Below are positions 6,641-16,037 of a stretch of DNA of 39,741 bases, one piece after another. Positions within the stretch are counted from its first letter, which is position 1; each line of letters begins with the position of its first letter. This DNA comes from Deltaproteobacteria bacterium. Its GTDB lineage: Bacteria > Desulfobacterota > Binatia > Binatales > Binataceae. The stretch covers positions 1 to 39,741 of the forward strand of contig JAKBMB010000019.1 of NCBI GenBank assembly GCA_021831785.1, given 5' to 3'. The position numbers were made by a program, and so were the translations under genes. A model generated the notes under the pieces. The model was not told the origin of the DNA and did not search any database. It saw only the letters and a list, made by a program, of their open reading frames with translations.

Positions 6641-9600
6641 ATGAACCCCGGCACGGACTATATCGAGCTGCGCGCGCGCAGCGCGTTCAGCTTTCTCGAG
6701 GGCGCCACGCTGCCCGAGGACCTCGCCGCGCGCGCGGCCGAGCTCGGCTATCCGGCCCTGGGATTGGGCGACCGCGACGGTCTCTACGGCGCTCCGCGCT
6801 TTTACCAAGCAGCGAGCAAAGCCGGCATCAAGGCGATCGTCGGCGCCGAACTTACGCTTGATAGCGGCGAGAGCATGCTTGACGGCGCCGAACGCGTGTC
6901 GGCGGGCGGCGAACCCGCGCCATCCAAGCGTTCGCGCGGACCGGCCGCACCACCGCCGGCGCGGCTCTACGTGCTGGTACCGGAACGCAAAGCCTACCAA
7001 AACCTCTGCCGGATGCTTACCGGCGCGAAGCTTCGCGCGCCCAAGGGCGAAGGCCGCGTCACGCTCGATGATCTCGAGCGCATCGGCGGCGGGCTGATAT
7101 GCCTTGCCGGAGGCGCGTTGAGCCCGCTCTCCCGGATGCTGGTGCGCGGCGAAGACCCGCGCGCGCTATGCGGCCGGCTCAAGGCGATTTTCGGCCGCGG
7201 CAATCTCTTTATCGATCTCCAGCGCCATCTCGACCCGGATCAGGAACGGCTTAATCGCAAGCTAACGGCGTTGGCCGAGAGCGCTAAAATTCCGCTGCTC
7301 GCGACCAACGACGTATGGTACGGAAAAGAGGACGAGCGCGCTCTGCTCGACGTCCTTAGCTGTATCAGGCTTAAGCGCACGCTGGAGGAGGCGGGCCGCG
7401 CGCTGTGGGTCAATAACGAGCGCTGCTTGAAGCCGCCTGAGGCGATGGCCGCGCTGTTTCGCGATCTGCCCAAGGCGGCCGCAATGACCAGAGAGATCGC
7501 CGAGCGCTGCGAATTTACGCTGCGTGATCTGGGCTACCGCTTTCCCGCCTACCCACTTCCCATTGGGGAAACCGCCGACGGCTATCTCAGCGCCCTGACC
7601 TATGCCGGCGCGCGCGAACGATGGGGAGCGAGGCTCGACCGGCGGACCCGCGCCCGGCTCGAGCACGAGCTTTCGCTGATCGCCCGGCTCGGCCTGGCCG
7701 GCTACTTCCTTATCGTATGGGACATCGTTCGCTTCTGCCGCGAGAATCGAATCCTCGCGCAAGGGCGCGGCTCGGCCGCCAATAGCGCCGTGTGCTACGC
7801 GCTCGGGATCACCGCGGTGGACGCGGTAAGGATGGACCTGCTCTTCGAGCGCTTTCTCTCCGAGGAGCGCGGCGAGTGGCCCGATATCGATCTCGACCTG
7901 CCCAGCGGCGCGCAGCGCGAGAAGGTCATCCGCTACGTCTACCAGCGCTATGGCGAGCGCGGCGCGGCGATGACCGCCAACGTGATCACCTATCGCGCGC
8001 GCAGCGCCCTGCGCGAGGTCGCCAAGGTGCTCGGCCTTGCGCCCGAGCAGATCGAGCGGCTGGCGAAGCTAAGCCGGACCTACGCGTTTCGCGACCATTA
8101 CGACGATCTCGCGCCGCTGCTCAAGCGCGGCGGCGTCGATCCCGAAATTCCGCGCAACGGCCTGCTGCTTGACTTGGTGCGCCGCATTCAGAACCTCCCG
8201 CGCCATCTGGGGCAGCATAGCGGCGGGATGGTCATCGCGGCGGGGCCGCTGGACGAGATCGTGCCGCTGGAGCCGGCCGCGATGGCGGGCCGGGTGGTAA
8301 TCCAATGGGACAAAGAGGACTGCGCCGACCTAGGGATAATCAAGATCGACCTTCTCGGCTTGGGGATGCTCGCGGTGTTGGAAGAAGCGATCCCGCTCGT
8401 GCGCGAGCATGAAAACGTCGCGCTCGACCTGGCCCATCTTCCACCCGACGATCCGGAGGTTTATGCGATGCTGCAAAGGGCGGACACGATCGGCGTCTTC
8501 CAGGTCGAAAGCCGCGCTCAGATGGCCACGCTGGTGCGAATGAAGCCGCGCACCTTTTACGATCTGGTAGTCGAAGTGGCGATCATTCGGCCCGGGCCGA
8601 TCGTCGGTGATATGGTTCACCCCTACCTCGAGCGCCAGGCCGGCCGCGCGCCGATCTCATATCCCCATCCAGCGCTCGAGCCGATCCTGCGCCGCACGCT
8701 CGGCGTGCCGCTGTTCCAGGAACAGTTGCTGCGCATCGCGATGGCGGTGGCGGATTTCAGCGGCGGCGAGGCCGAAGAGCTGCGGCGCGCGCTCGGCTTC
8801 AGACGCTCGCCGCAAAGGATGAAGGAAATCGAACGGCGGCTTCGCGCCGGGATGGCGCGCAACGGGATCGGCGGGCCCGCGGCGGAGGAAATCGTGCGCT
8901 CGATTACCTCGTTCGCGCTCTACGGCTTCCCCGAGTCGCACGCGGCCAGCTTTGCGCTCATCGCCTACGCCTCGGCTTACCTAAAATGCCGCTATCCGGT
9001 CGAGTTTTTCGCCGCGATGCTCAACTGTTATCCGCTCGGCTTTTACCTTCCCGCGACCTTGGTCAAAGACGCCCAGCGCCACGGCGTTTTGGTGCGGCCG
9101 ATCGACGTGACCCGCTCGAACTGGGTCTGTATCATCGAACCGCGCGCGCCGCGGGGCGCGGCCCCGGCGCGCGAAAGAGCGGACCAGCCGGCTAGCCTTG
9201 AGCCGCGCGGCGCCTTGCGCCTGGGGCTTAAGTACGTAGCCGGCCTGCGTCAGGAAGTGGGGCTCAGGATCGAGCGCGAGCGGGCGGCGCGCCCCTTCAG
9301 CTCGGTGGCCGACTTCGCCGCGCGCGCAGCACCTAACCGGCGCGAACTCGACGCGCTCGCCTACGCCGGCGCGCTCGGCGCGTTAGACCGCGAGTTTGAG
9401 CGGCGAGAAGCGCAATGGCAGGCGGCGGCGGTCGAGCTTGACCGCGAAAGCCTGTTCGCGGGCGTCGAACCTTTGCCGTCCGCGGCGAATCTCCCCAGGA
9501 TGACCCCGCTTGGGGAAACGCTCACCGACTACATCGCCACGGGGCTTACCACCGGCCCTCATCTGATGGCCCACCTAAGGGCGCGGCTCGACGCGCGCGG

Positions 9601-9916
9601 TGTGCTCAGCGCGGCGTCGCTGCGCGAAGGCCGGCGCGGCGCGATCGTGAAAACCGCCGGCGTCGTGATTGTCCGCCAGCGACCCGGCACCGCCAAGGGG
9701 TTCTTTTTCATTACGCTTGAGGACGAAACCGGCATCTCCAACGCAATTGTCGCGCCCCGGCTGTTTCAGGAACATCGCGCGCTGCTGGTAAGCGCGCCGC
9801 TCCTGCTCGTGGAAGGCGTGCTGCAAAAACAGAACGGCAGCGTGGCGATTCGCGCTGTCCGCTTCGCCGAGCTCAAAATCGGCTCGCCGCTCCCTCCATC
9901 TCACGACTTCCATTAG
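6641..9916 (+). CDS. dnaE2: Error-prone DNA polymerase DnaE2
   Basis: The protein has 1091 residues, the usual length for DnaE2. It opens with a PHP domain (YIELRARSAFSFLEGATLPE) whose metal-binding histidines are replaced (R11, R13, and DRD instead of a DH pair), as is common in DnaE2, so no pyrophosphatase or exonuclease activity is expected from it. The polymerase palm is intact: WPDIDLDLPSG gives D415 and D417, and KIDLLGLGML gives D570. HLGQHSGGMVIA and FPESHAASFALIAYASAYLK follow. The C-terminus carries an OB fold (about 1005-1085, with GVVIVRQRPGTAKGFFFITL). It is the catalytic subunit that copies damaged DNA with low fidelity, guided by ImuB. It closes the imuA-imuB-dnaE2 operon, 36 bases after imuB. 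Confidence 0.95.
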   Translation: MNPGTDYIELRARSAFSFLEGATLPEDLAARAAELGYPALGLGDRDGLYGAPRFYQAASKAGIKAIVGAELTLDSGESMLDGAERVSAGGEPAPSKRSRGPAAPPPARLYVLVPERKAYQNLCRMLTGAKLRAPKGEGRVTLDDLERIGGGLICLAGGALSPLSRMLVRGEDPRALCGRLKAIFGRGNLFIDLQRHLDPDQERLNRKLTALAESAKIPLLATNDVWYGKEDERALLDVLSCIRLKRTLEEAGRALWVNNERCLKPPEAMAALFRDLPKAAAMTREIAERCEFTLRDLGYRFPAYPLPIGETADGYLSALTYAGARERWGARLDRRTRARLEHELSLIARLGLAGYFLIVWDIVRFCRENRILAQGRGSAANSAVCYALGITAVDAVRMDLLFERFLSEERGEWPDIDLDLPSGAQREKVIRYVYQRYGERGAAMTANVITYRARSALREVAKVLGLAPEQIERLAKLSRTYAFRDHYDDLAPLLKRGGVDPEIPRNGLLLDLVRRIQNLPRHLGQHSGGMVIAAGPLDEIVPLEPAAMAGRVVIQWDKEDCADLGIIKIDLLGLGMLAVLEEAIPLVREHENVALDLAHLPPDDPEVYAMLQRADTIGVFQVESRAQMATLVRMKPRTFYDLVVEVAIIRPGPIVGDMVHPYLERQAGRAPISYPHPALEPILRRTLGVPLFQEQLLRIAMAVADFSGGEAEELRRALGFRRSPQRMKEIERRLRAGMARNGIGGPAAEEIVRSITSFALYGFPESHAASFALIAYASAYLKCRYPVEFFAAMLNCYPLGFYLPATLVKDAQRHGVLVRPIDVTRSNWVCIIEPRAPRGAAPARERADQPASLEPRGALRLGLKYVAGLRQEVGLRIERERAARPFSSVADFAARAAPNRRELDALAYAGALGALDREFERREAQWQAAAVELDRESLFAGVEPLPSAANLPRMTPLGETLTDYIATGLTTGPHLMAHLRARLDARGVLSAASLREGRRGAIVKTAGVVIVRQRPGTAKGFFFITLEDETGISNAIVAPRLFQEHRALLVSAPLLLVEGVLQKQNGSVAIRAVRFAELKIGSPLPPSHDFH

Positions 9917-10066
9917 CCGGCGCAGACCATCTCCTCTTTCTTCGCCTCCCCCAATGCAATGCCTCCGTCTCCCACAATGCCGACCTGCTCCGCGCAACCC
10001 GCGCCGGCTAAAGGACGGAGCCTCACGGCCTCCGACCTATACTTGCAGCCCGACGGCGACGAAGAA

Positions 10067-11059
10067 TCAGACGTGATTGCGCAGCATCAACTCCTTCGGA
10101 TGAGGCTCCAGGTAGTGTTGGCCATTGAGATAGCTGATGTCGAAGAAACGCGCGTAATGCCGCACCAGAGTGATCGGCACAACGAGCGGGACCAGTCCGC
10201 GCCGGTAATCCTCGATCAGCCCAAGCAGCTCGCCACGCGAGGCGTCATCCATTCGGTCGCGGAGGTAGCCGACCGTATGCTGCAAGACGTTGGCGTGACG
10301 CGCCCGCGTCGCAGGTATCTTCAGCGCCCGCATGAAGGCGCTCTCGTAGCGCTCGCGCATCTCGCGCCGCGCAAGCTCGGGCGAGCCGGCGACCGTTCTG
10401 CCGAGCTCCGAACATACGGAGGGCGCATGGGCCATTAACTGAAGCTTGTGGGCCGCATGGAACGCGGCCAGCCTGCCGCGCGTCCATCGTGAGCGAAAGA
10501 ACAAGGTGAGGCGCCGGTAGGCAAAAACCCGTTCGATGAAGTTCTCGCGCAACTGCGGATCCTTGAGCCGGCCCTCCTCCTCGACCGGCAGATTCGGGAA
10601 GCGCGCAAGCAGCACGCGAGCGAAGAGGCCGTGGCCGTCGCGCCAGAAAATCCCGTCAGCGCCGTAGACCCGCACTCGCTGCATGCCGCAGCTCGGCGAA
10701 TCCTTCTTGAGCACGTAACCACTCAGGTCCTCCCGCGCCAGCGCCACCGCGCGCCGCTCGGCAAAGCGAAGCATCGCCTGCGTGTGATCGGCGCCGGTAT
10801 CGTTGGCGAGCAGCCGCGTCTCGCTCTTTTCTCTGGCCAGACGCAGCGTCGCCCGCGGCACACCAAGGCCGCTTTCGACCTCGGGACAGACGGGAACGAA
10901 TTCGACGAAATTTCCCAGGGCGTCGGCCAAAAAATCGTTGCGCTTGTGGCCGCCGTCGAAGCGCACCGCCTCGCCCATCAGGCACGCCGACACGCCGACG
11001 CGTACTGGCGCGGCATCCGCAGCTTTCACACGCGCCGCGGCGGGCGGCGCTATTTCCAT
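10067..11059 (-). CDS. DUF523-DUF1722 fusion (YbgA/TudS-like)
   Basis: The protein has 330 residues from ATG 11059. The N-terminal half (about 15-160) is DUF523: VRVGVSACLMGEAVRFDGG, PVCPEVESGLGVPR and YVLKKDSPSCGM provide the three conserved cysteines that hold a [4Fe-4S] cluster in TudS-type thiouracil desulfurases. The C-terminal half (about 185-315) is DUF1722: RSRWTRGRLAAFHAAHKLQL, LMAHAP and a final HYLEPHPKELMLRNHV, the classic end of YbgA proteins. This two-domain order is standard for the family. A role in recycling or removing thiolated nucleobases is inferred from TudS. It faces dnaE2 tail to tail. An in-frame TTG at 11071 is an alternative start. Confidence 0.88.
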   Translation of the reverse strand: MEIAPPAAARVKAADAAPVRVGVSACLMGEAVRFDGGHKRNDFLADALGNFVEFVPVCPEVESGLGVPRATLRLAREKSETRLLANDTGADHTQAMLRFAERRAVALAREDLSGYVLKKDSPSCGMQRVRVYGADGIFWRDGHGLFARVLLARFPNLPVEEEGRLKDPQLRENFIERVFAYRRLTLFFRSRWTRGRLAAFHAAHKLQLMAHAPSVCSELGRTVAGSPELARREMRERYESAFMRALKIPATRARHANVLQHTVGYLRDRMDDASRGELLGLIEDYRRGLVPLVVPITLVRHYARFFDISYLNGQHYLEPHPKELMLRNHV

Positions 11060-11463
11060 CGCTGAACTCAACGCGCTTTGTCGGTTGTGCTAAGCCATCG
11101 CCTTAACGCCCTGTCCGTCAAGCAGGTCCAAGTAAAAACGCGCTCCCCAGTCCTCGAGTCGGTTCATCCTGGACGGCGACGCTCAAGCCAACTAAGGTGG
11201 CTTGCCTGTGGCTTCGGACCCATTGTAGTTGACATCAATAGCGCAAAGCGACGCGCGACCGCTCGCCGCCGGGTGGCTGAATCTGAAGCCGACCTTCAGC
11301 AATGCGCGGAGGTTTTCGACCAGCGGCCCTTCCTTAGTGTCAACCCCGTTAGCACGGACAGATTGCGGCTCGAAAACAGCTTCGAGCCGCGCTTTGCCTT
11401 GGGCCTTGCCTTGAGCGACAATCTGGTATGCCAGCTGACGGTGCAAAATCCAGGGAGCACACG
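11060..11463. other. Intergenic region, no gene recognised
   Basis: About 400 bases lie between divergent genes. Open frames of about 60-84 codons exist on both strands but lack family similarity and ribosome sites. It should contain the promoters of the YbgA-like gene and the amidase, but I see no convincing box. GGGAG lies just before the amidase ATG. Confidence 0.5.
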
Positions 11464-12897
11464 ATGGGATTCAAAGAATACGCGTCATTCGACGGTCTCG
11501 GTTTAGGCGAGCTGGTTCGCAAAGGCGAGGTCAGCGCGGTTGAGCTGCTCGACGAAGCGATCGCGCGGGTCGAGCGACACAACCCCACGCTCAACGCGGT
11601 GGTGTTCAAATTTTATGACCAAGCGCGCGTTGCAGCCGAGCGCCTCGAGCCTGCGGGCAAACCCTTCGCGGGGGTTCCTTTGCTGCTCAAGGACATTCTT
11701 GGCGATTGCGCGGGTATGCCGACGCGCTTCGGCTCGCGCTATATCCCCCCAATTCCGGCACCCGCCGACTGCGAATTGGTGGCGCGCTATAAGCGGGCCG
11801 GACTTATTCCCTTCGGCAAGACCAACGTGCCCGAGGCCGGTCTGACGCCGTTTACCGAATCTCAGCTTTACGGCCCAGCGCGCAATCCGTGGGACACAAG
11901 CCGCACGCCCGGCGGCTCGAGCGGCGGGTCGGCCGCGGCGGTGGCCGCCGGACTCGTTCCTATGGCGCACGGTAACGACGGCGGCGGGTCGATTCGCATT
12001 CCGGCGTCCTGCTGCGGTCTGGTGGGGCTTAAGCCGACGCGCGGCCGAAACTCGCTCGCGCCGATGTTGGGCGATGCCTTGGGCGGCCTGGTCGCCGAGC
12101 ATCTGCTCACGCGCACGGTGCGCGATTGCGCCGCCGCGTTGGACGCGACCGAGGGCGCGGTTGCCGGCGATCCGTACGTCGCGCCGCCCAAGCCGCAGCC
12201 ATATCTGGAGGTCATCGATTCGCCGGCGCCGCGCCTGCGAATCGCTTTCTTCGAGCGCGGGCTTAGCGGCGAACCCGCGCACCCGGACTGCGTGGCGGCC
12301 ACCGAGAGCGCGGCCAAGCTTTGCGCCGCTTTGGGCCATCGCGTCGAACAGACCGCGCCGGCGGTAGAATTCGCCGAGGTGGCACTCGGCTTCATCATGA
12401 TCTTCGCCGCCGGATGCGCGTTTACCATCGAAAGCGTAAAGCAACTGACAGGCTACGAACCGGGCCGCGAGATGCTTGAGAGCTTAACCTGGAATCTTTA
12501 TGAGCTCGGCAAGCAGATCTCTGCCGCGCAGTATCTCATGGCGGTCGCAGCTTTGCAGCGCGCTTCGCGGACCTTCGCGCGCTTCTTCGACAATTACGAC
12601 CTTTTACTTATGCCGACGCTCGGGAGTCCGCCGCTTAAGATCGGCGCGATTGACACCATGGCTCCCGGGGCAAACCTAAGCGATGACGCGATCACCAGGT
12701 TCGTTCACGTTACGCCGGCCTACAACGTTACCGGCCAGCCGGCGATCTCGCTGCCGCTTTATTGGAACGGCGAGGGTTTGCCGATCGGCGTAACGTTCGG
12801 CGGGCGATTCGGCGACGAAGGCACTTTGCTCGCGCTTGCCGCAGAGCTCGAACGCGCCCAACCCTGGAGCGGCCGCAGGCCGCCGGTCTGGGACTAG
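11464..12897 (+). CDS. Amidase signature family hydrolase
   Basis: The protein has 477 residues. ATG 11464 is preceded by CAGGGAGC; a start 12 codons earlier has no ribosome site. The catalytic triad of the amidase-signature fold is complete: Lys in PLLLKDIL (K76), cis-Ser in [12 protein letters not shown] (S152) and nucleophile in [11 protein letters not shown] (S176). The C-terminus [20 protein letters not shown] and [19 protein letters not shown] is also standard. It hydrolyses an amide bond; the overall pattern recalls 6-aminohexanoate cyclic dimer hydrolases and related broad-range amidases. It is not GatA: no gatB or gatC is nearby. No signal peptide is present, so it is cytoplasmic. 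It stands alone, so the substrate cannot be deduced. Confidence 0.9.
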   Translation: MGFKEYASFDGLGLGELVRKGEVSAVELLDEAIARVERHNPTLNAVVFKFYDQARVAAERLEPAGKPFAGVPLLLKDILGDCAGMPTRFGSRYIPPIPAPADCELVARYKRAGLIPFGKTNVPEAGLTPFTESQLYGPARNPWDTSRTPGGSSGGSAAAVAAGLVPMAHGNDGGGSIRIPASCCGLVGLKPTRGRNSLAPMLGDALGGLVAEHLLTRTVRDCAAALDATEGAVAGDPYVAPPKPQPYLEVIDSPAPRLRIAFFERGLSGEPAHPDCVAATESAAKLCAALGHRVEQTAPAVEFAEVALGFIMIFAAGCAFTIESVKQLTGYEPGREMLESLTWNLYELGKQISAAQYLMAVAALQRASRTFARFFDNYDLLLMPTLGSPPLKIGAIDTMAPGANLSDDAITRFVHVTPAYNVTGQPAISLPLYWNGEGLPIGVTFGGRFGDEGTLLALAAELERAQPWSGRRPPVWD

Positions 12898-13125
12898 GAG
12901 ACCGCCACGAGCAGCTTACCGCCGTGCGCCTTAGTTTAGCGGGGCTGAGCGCCGACACCCGTTCGACTTGACGCCGGCGTCTTCCGTGTCGCGGGCAGTG
13001 AACTCGGTCACGCGCGGGAGTGAGCCGAGACATGCGGCGTCATCGGCGGCGCGCAATCGATGGTTCGCGCAACGCCGCGGTCGTGCCGCATCCCTGCCGC
13101 GAGCAGGAATCCGGCATCTGGCGCC

Positions 13126-14034
13126 TCACCACGAATAGGCTGCGGCGAGCCCGAAGGACGAGAGACTGTCAACGCTGCTGCGCGTCGGCGTGGACGGCGC
13201 CGAGATGGGCAAGATGCGCCAGCGGTTCGGCTCGGCGGCGTGCTCTTTATGCAGATAGAGCAAAAGCTCGGCCGTGCCCCATCCTAGAAGGCCGCCCATC
13301 ACCACGTCCGAGAACCATTGCTGCTGACTCCCCATGCGGGTGAAACCCTCGAGCAGCGGCAGCGTATATACCGGAATCGCGACGTACCATTCGTTGTCGA
13401 AATACTCGCTCACGCCGGTCGCCATCGCGGTCGTGATCACCATGTCGTTGGAGGTGAAGGACCGGGTGTTGAAGCCGCCGCTGCCATAAAAAAACGCGGT
13501 ATGGCTGTGGGTTTGAGCCGGACGCAGCCGGCCGAAGATCGACTTGATGCCGAGGTTGAAGAGCACGCCGATGCCGGCGGCCTCGGCTCCGGTGAGCAGG
13601 TAACGGCGCAACGTGTCGTTCTCGTCGTAGAGGCCGTAGATGTACAGCAGCCCGACGGCCGAGATCAGGGTCGTATAGCTAAAGTTTTCGATTATGTCGT
13701 GCGCACCGTGCGACATGTGGCCGAGCCCGCTCTGCATCGACTTGTCGAGCGCAAACGAAACGCCGAACAGGGCGCCTGCGCCAGCAACCGCCAAATAAAA
13801 CTTGGGCGAGAAAAGCGGGCCGTCCGAATCGGTCAGATGGAGCGGCGAAGTCAAGATATCCTCGAAGTCCAACTGCACGTTGTCGACCAAGTACTCGCTG
13901 TCGCCAAAAAGCTCCGCACCGACGGTGGATAGGCTCGGCATTGACAGACTTGGCATTTGGGCCGACGCCGTGGCGGCGCCGAAGATGAAGACCAGCAAGG
14001 CGAGCAGCAACGTGATTCGCCACTTCGTTTCCAT
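13126..14034 (-). CDS. PAP2-like membrane protein lacking catalytic histidines
   Basis: The protein has 302 residues from ATG 14034, which starts a signal peptide (METKWRITLLLALLVFIFG..ASAQ). Several membrane helices follow (about 85-110, 130-150, 165-190). The C-terminal half has the type 2 phosphatidic acid phosphatase layout: motif 1 is intact (K164-SIFGRL-R171-P172), but motif 2 PSGH reads TSND (194-197) and motif 3 R-X5-H-X3-D reads R233...Q239...D243. Both histidines, the nucleophile and the general acid, are thus replaced, so phosphatase activity is unlikely even though the fold and the other positions remain. It may be a structural or binding relative. It is isolated from its neighbours. 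Confidence 0.8.
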   Translation of the reverse strand: METKWRITLLLALLVFIFGAATASAQMPSLSMPSLSTVGAELFGDSEYLVDNVQLDFEDILTSPLHLTDSDGPLFSPKFYLAVAGAGALFGVSFALDKSMQSGLGHMSHGAHDIIENFSYTTLISAVGLLYIYGLYDENDTLRRYLLTGAEAAGIGVLFNLGIKSIFGRLRPAQTHSHTAFFYGSGGFNTRSFTSNDMVITTAMATGVSEYFDNEWYVAIPVYTLPLLEGFTRMGSQQQWFSDVVMGGLLGWGTAELLLYLHKEHAAEPNRWRILPISAPSTPTRSSVDSLSSFGLAAAYSW

Positions 14035-14249
14035 CGCCGCATCCCCCAAGCTGTTTAGCCAAACGTACCCGGACGCCGCCTCTCGTACCAAGCGCGCCGG
14101 AATACAGCGCTTCCGGAGCGCCGCAACCGTGCGCGGCAACGCTATGATGCTCCTGCTCCAGCTTGCTTCTTCAGTATCACTCGCACCTCGGCGCTTGGTC
14201 AACTTCGCCCGAGGACGCGCGACGCCAAGAACGGCAAGTTGAGACAGCG

Positions 14250-14768
14250 CTAGTCGGTGCCGTGTTGCTTGGGCGCGACAGAGGATTGGGCCACCGGCTT
14301 TGGTTCCGACTCGGCTCGGCACAAGGCGGCCGACCGTGCCTCCCAGCGCGTGCGCTGCATCGCGGCCTGCATCGCGACGCTCGGATCGCCGCCGGCCTTC
14401 ACGTAAATCAACAGATCGCCGATCGCCGGGTCATGCTGCCAATTCCAGAGGTCCTGCAAAACGCCGATGGTAGCCGCGCGCGCTGATTCGCTGCGTTGTT
14501 TTTCCGCCGCGTTCGCTTTGAGTTGCTGCTGGTGCGAGCTGATCTCCAAATGGGTCGCCTCCATCTGCATCGCGCTCGGCCCGCCGGCCATCACCTTAAA
14601 AAGATCCCATGCGCCCGAGGGCGCGACATCCGTGGTTGCGCCTTCGGCCTCCGTCGCAAGCGGGACCGCCGCCAGAAAGCATCCTTGTACGCAAAACGCG
14701 GTCAAAACGAGCGCCAAGCAGCATATCATCGAAGCCGGAGCGTGATTTTGCAGTTTTCCCCTGTCCAT
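14250..14768 (-). CDS. Small lipoprotein of unknown function
   Basis: The protein has 172 residues from ATG 14768. The N-terminus MDRGKLQNHAPASMICCLAL leads to LTAFCVQGCF, a lipobox-like VQGC with cysteine at about residue 31, suggesting a lipid-anchored envelope protein; a start at the internal ATG (residue 14) would give a shorter signal. The mature part is helical and charged (EISSHQQQLKANAAEKQRSE) and contains LQDLWNWQHDPAIGDLLIYV. I recognise no family. It lies 167 bases downstream of the formyltransferase-like gene on the same strand. No clear ribosome site was found for either start. Confidence 0.6.
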   Translation of the reverse strand: MDRGKLQNHAPASMICCLALVLTAFCVQGCFLAAVPLATEAEGATTDVAPSGAWDLFKVMAGGPSAMQMEATHLEISSHQQQLKANAAEKQRSESARAATIGVLQDLWNWQHDPAIGDLLIYVKAGGDPSVAMQAAMQRTRWEARSAALCRAESEPKPVAQSSVAPKQHGTD

Positions 14769-14935
14769 AGGCACTTTTTGCCGGCCGGCGCGCGAACCTA
14801 ATCGCGCGTGGCGAATGATCGCGGCGCACGCCGGTTCTGCGCTCGCTCCGGTGCTCAGCCGCGAAGAATTAATGCGATGGCCGTCGGAACGCGCGCGCTG
14901 CGGCGGGTTCACCGACAAACGCGAGAATTGCCGGC

Positions 14936-15856
14936 TTACGTCATCTGGGCTCCCAGCGAAAGCTCGCCCGAGGCCAGCATTTCCTCGGGAGCCACCCGCT
15001 CGCCCCTGGGCTCGACTCGCACTCTGGCGATCCGCAGCGTGCCCTGGCTCAACGCCACACGCATCCCGCTTGCGTCCACGCCAACGATCGTCCCCGGCGC
15101 CGCCAAATGACTGGTAGACTCCAGCGCCGGACCGTAGAGCCTGACGCGCTTGCCGGCGAGCTGGCACCATGCGCCCGGCTGGGGATCGCAGCCTCGCACC
15201 AAATTGTAGACCTCGCGCGCCGGGCGGTTAAAGTTTACGCGTGCGTGCTCGTCGCGGCATATGGGTTCGTAAGTGGCTAGCGACTCGTCTTGCGGGATTG
15301 CCGGGGCGCGCCCTGCTCGAATCAGCTCTACCGACTCGATTATCGCTTCGACTCCCAACGCAAACAGCCGCTCGAAATAAAGCGAGCCGACGGTGTCGCT
15401 CTCTTGGATGGAAGCGCGCTTTTGCACCAGAATGGGACCGGTGTCGATTCCTTTGTCGGGCCAGAAGACGGTGACCCCGGTCTCGCTGTCACCGTGGATT
15501 AACGCCCAGTTAATAGCGCTCGCCCCGCGATGGCGCGGCAGCAGCGAAGGATGAAAGCAGATAGACTTATGCTTGGGAAGGTAAAGAACGCGCTCGGGAA
15601 CAATTAATGTGACAAAAGCCAGAATCCCCAGGTCGGCATTAAGCGACTTGAAATGCGCAAAAGCCTGTTCGGTCTTGAACGAGGCCGGCTGGCTTGCCGG
15701 CACCTTTAGCTCGAGCGCTTTTGCCTTCAGCGGATCGGTTCTGCCGCCGGGCTTGTCGGGTGGAGTGAAGACATGAACGATCTCTTCGCCGCGCGCGTGA
15801 AGCTCGGTTAGCACTTTCTCGCCGAACGCGGCTTGTCCTATGAGCGCGATCCGCAA
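14936..15856 (-). CDS. Formyltransferase-fold protein like the 10-formyl-THF dehydrogenase hydrolase domain
   Basis: The protein has 306 residues. The start is TTG 15856, chosen because GGGAGGT lies seven bases upstream and the family begins M(R/K)IALIG. The N-terminal domain has the folate-binding active site ICFHPSLLPRHRGASAINWA with H102, and FWPDKGIDTGPIL with D138; spacing and wording match the hydrolase domain of 10-formyltetrahydrofolate dehydrogenase (His106/Asp142 in the animal enzyme). The asparagine of the NxH motif of true methionyl-tRNA formyltransferase is cysteine here. The C-terminal domain (about 200-300, ATYEPICRDEHARVNFNRPA) is Fmt-C-like. It probably hydrolyses or transfers the formyl group of 10-formyl-THF; Fmt activity is less likely, and no def gene is adjacent. 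Confidence 0.85.
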   Translation of the reverse strand: MRIALIGQAAFGEKVLTELHARGEEIVHVFTPPDKPGGRTDPLKAKALELKVPASQPASFKTEQAFAHFKSLNADLGILAFVTLIVPERVLYLPKHKSICFHPSLLPRHRGASAINWALIHGDSETGVTVFWPDKGIDTGPILVQKRASIQESDTVGSLYFERLFALGVEAIIESVELIRAGRAPAIPQDESLATYEPICRDEHARVNFNRPAREVYNLVRGCDPQPGAWCQLAGKRVRLYGPALESTSHLAAPGTIVGVDASGMRVALSQGTLRIARVRVEPRGERVAPEEMLASGELSLGAQMT

Positions 15857-16037
15857 CGCCTTACCTCCCAAGCGCAACCGTCATCTTGTAGCCTAACAAA
15901 CCGATACCGCCGTCACCACCGTCGACGGTGTCGGAGTCGGCGTGCCACGTCGTGATGCGCGCCGGAAGAGAAGCGGGTGCTGCGGTCGAGCAAACGTTCG
16001 AATCGAGAGCGTATTCTTGAAAGGAGGTGCTTTGCAT

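Noticed and set aside
11192..11446. 84-codon minus-strand frame before the amidase
   Set aside because: No similarity or start signal; composition does not differ from random open frames here.
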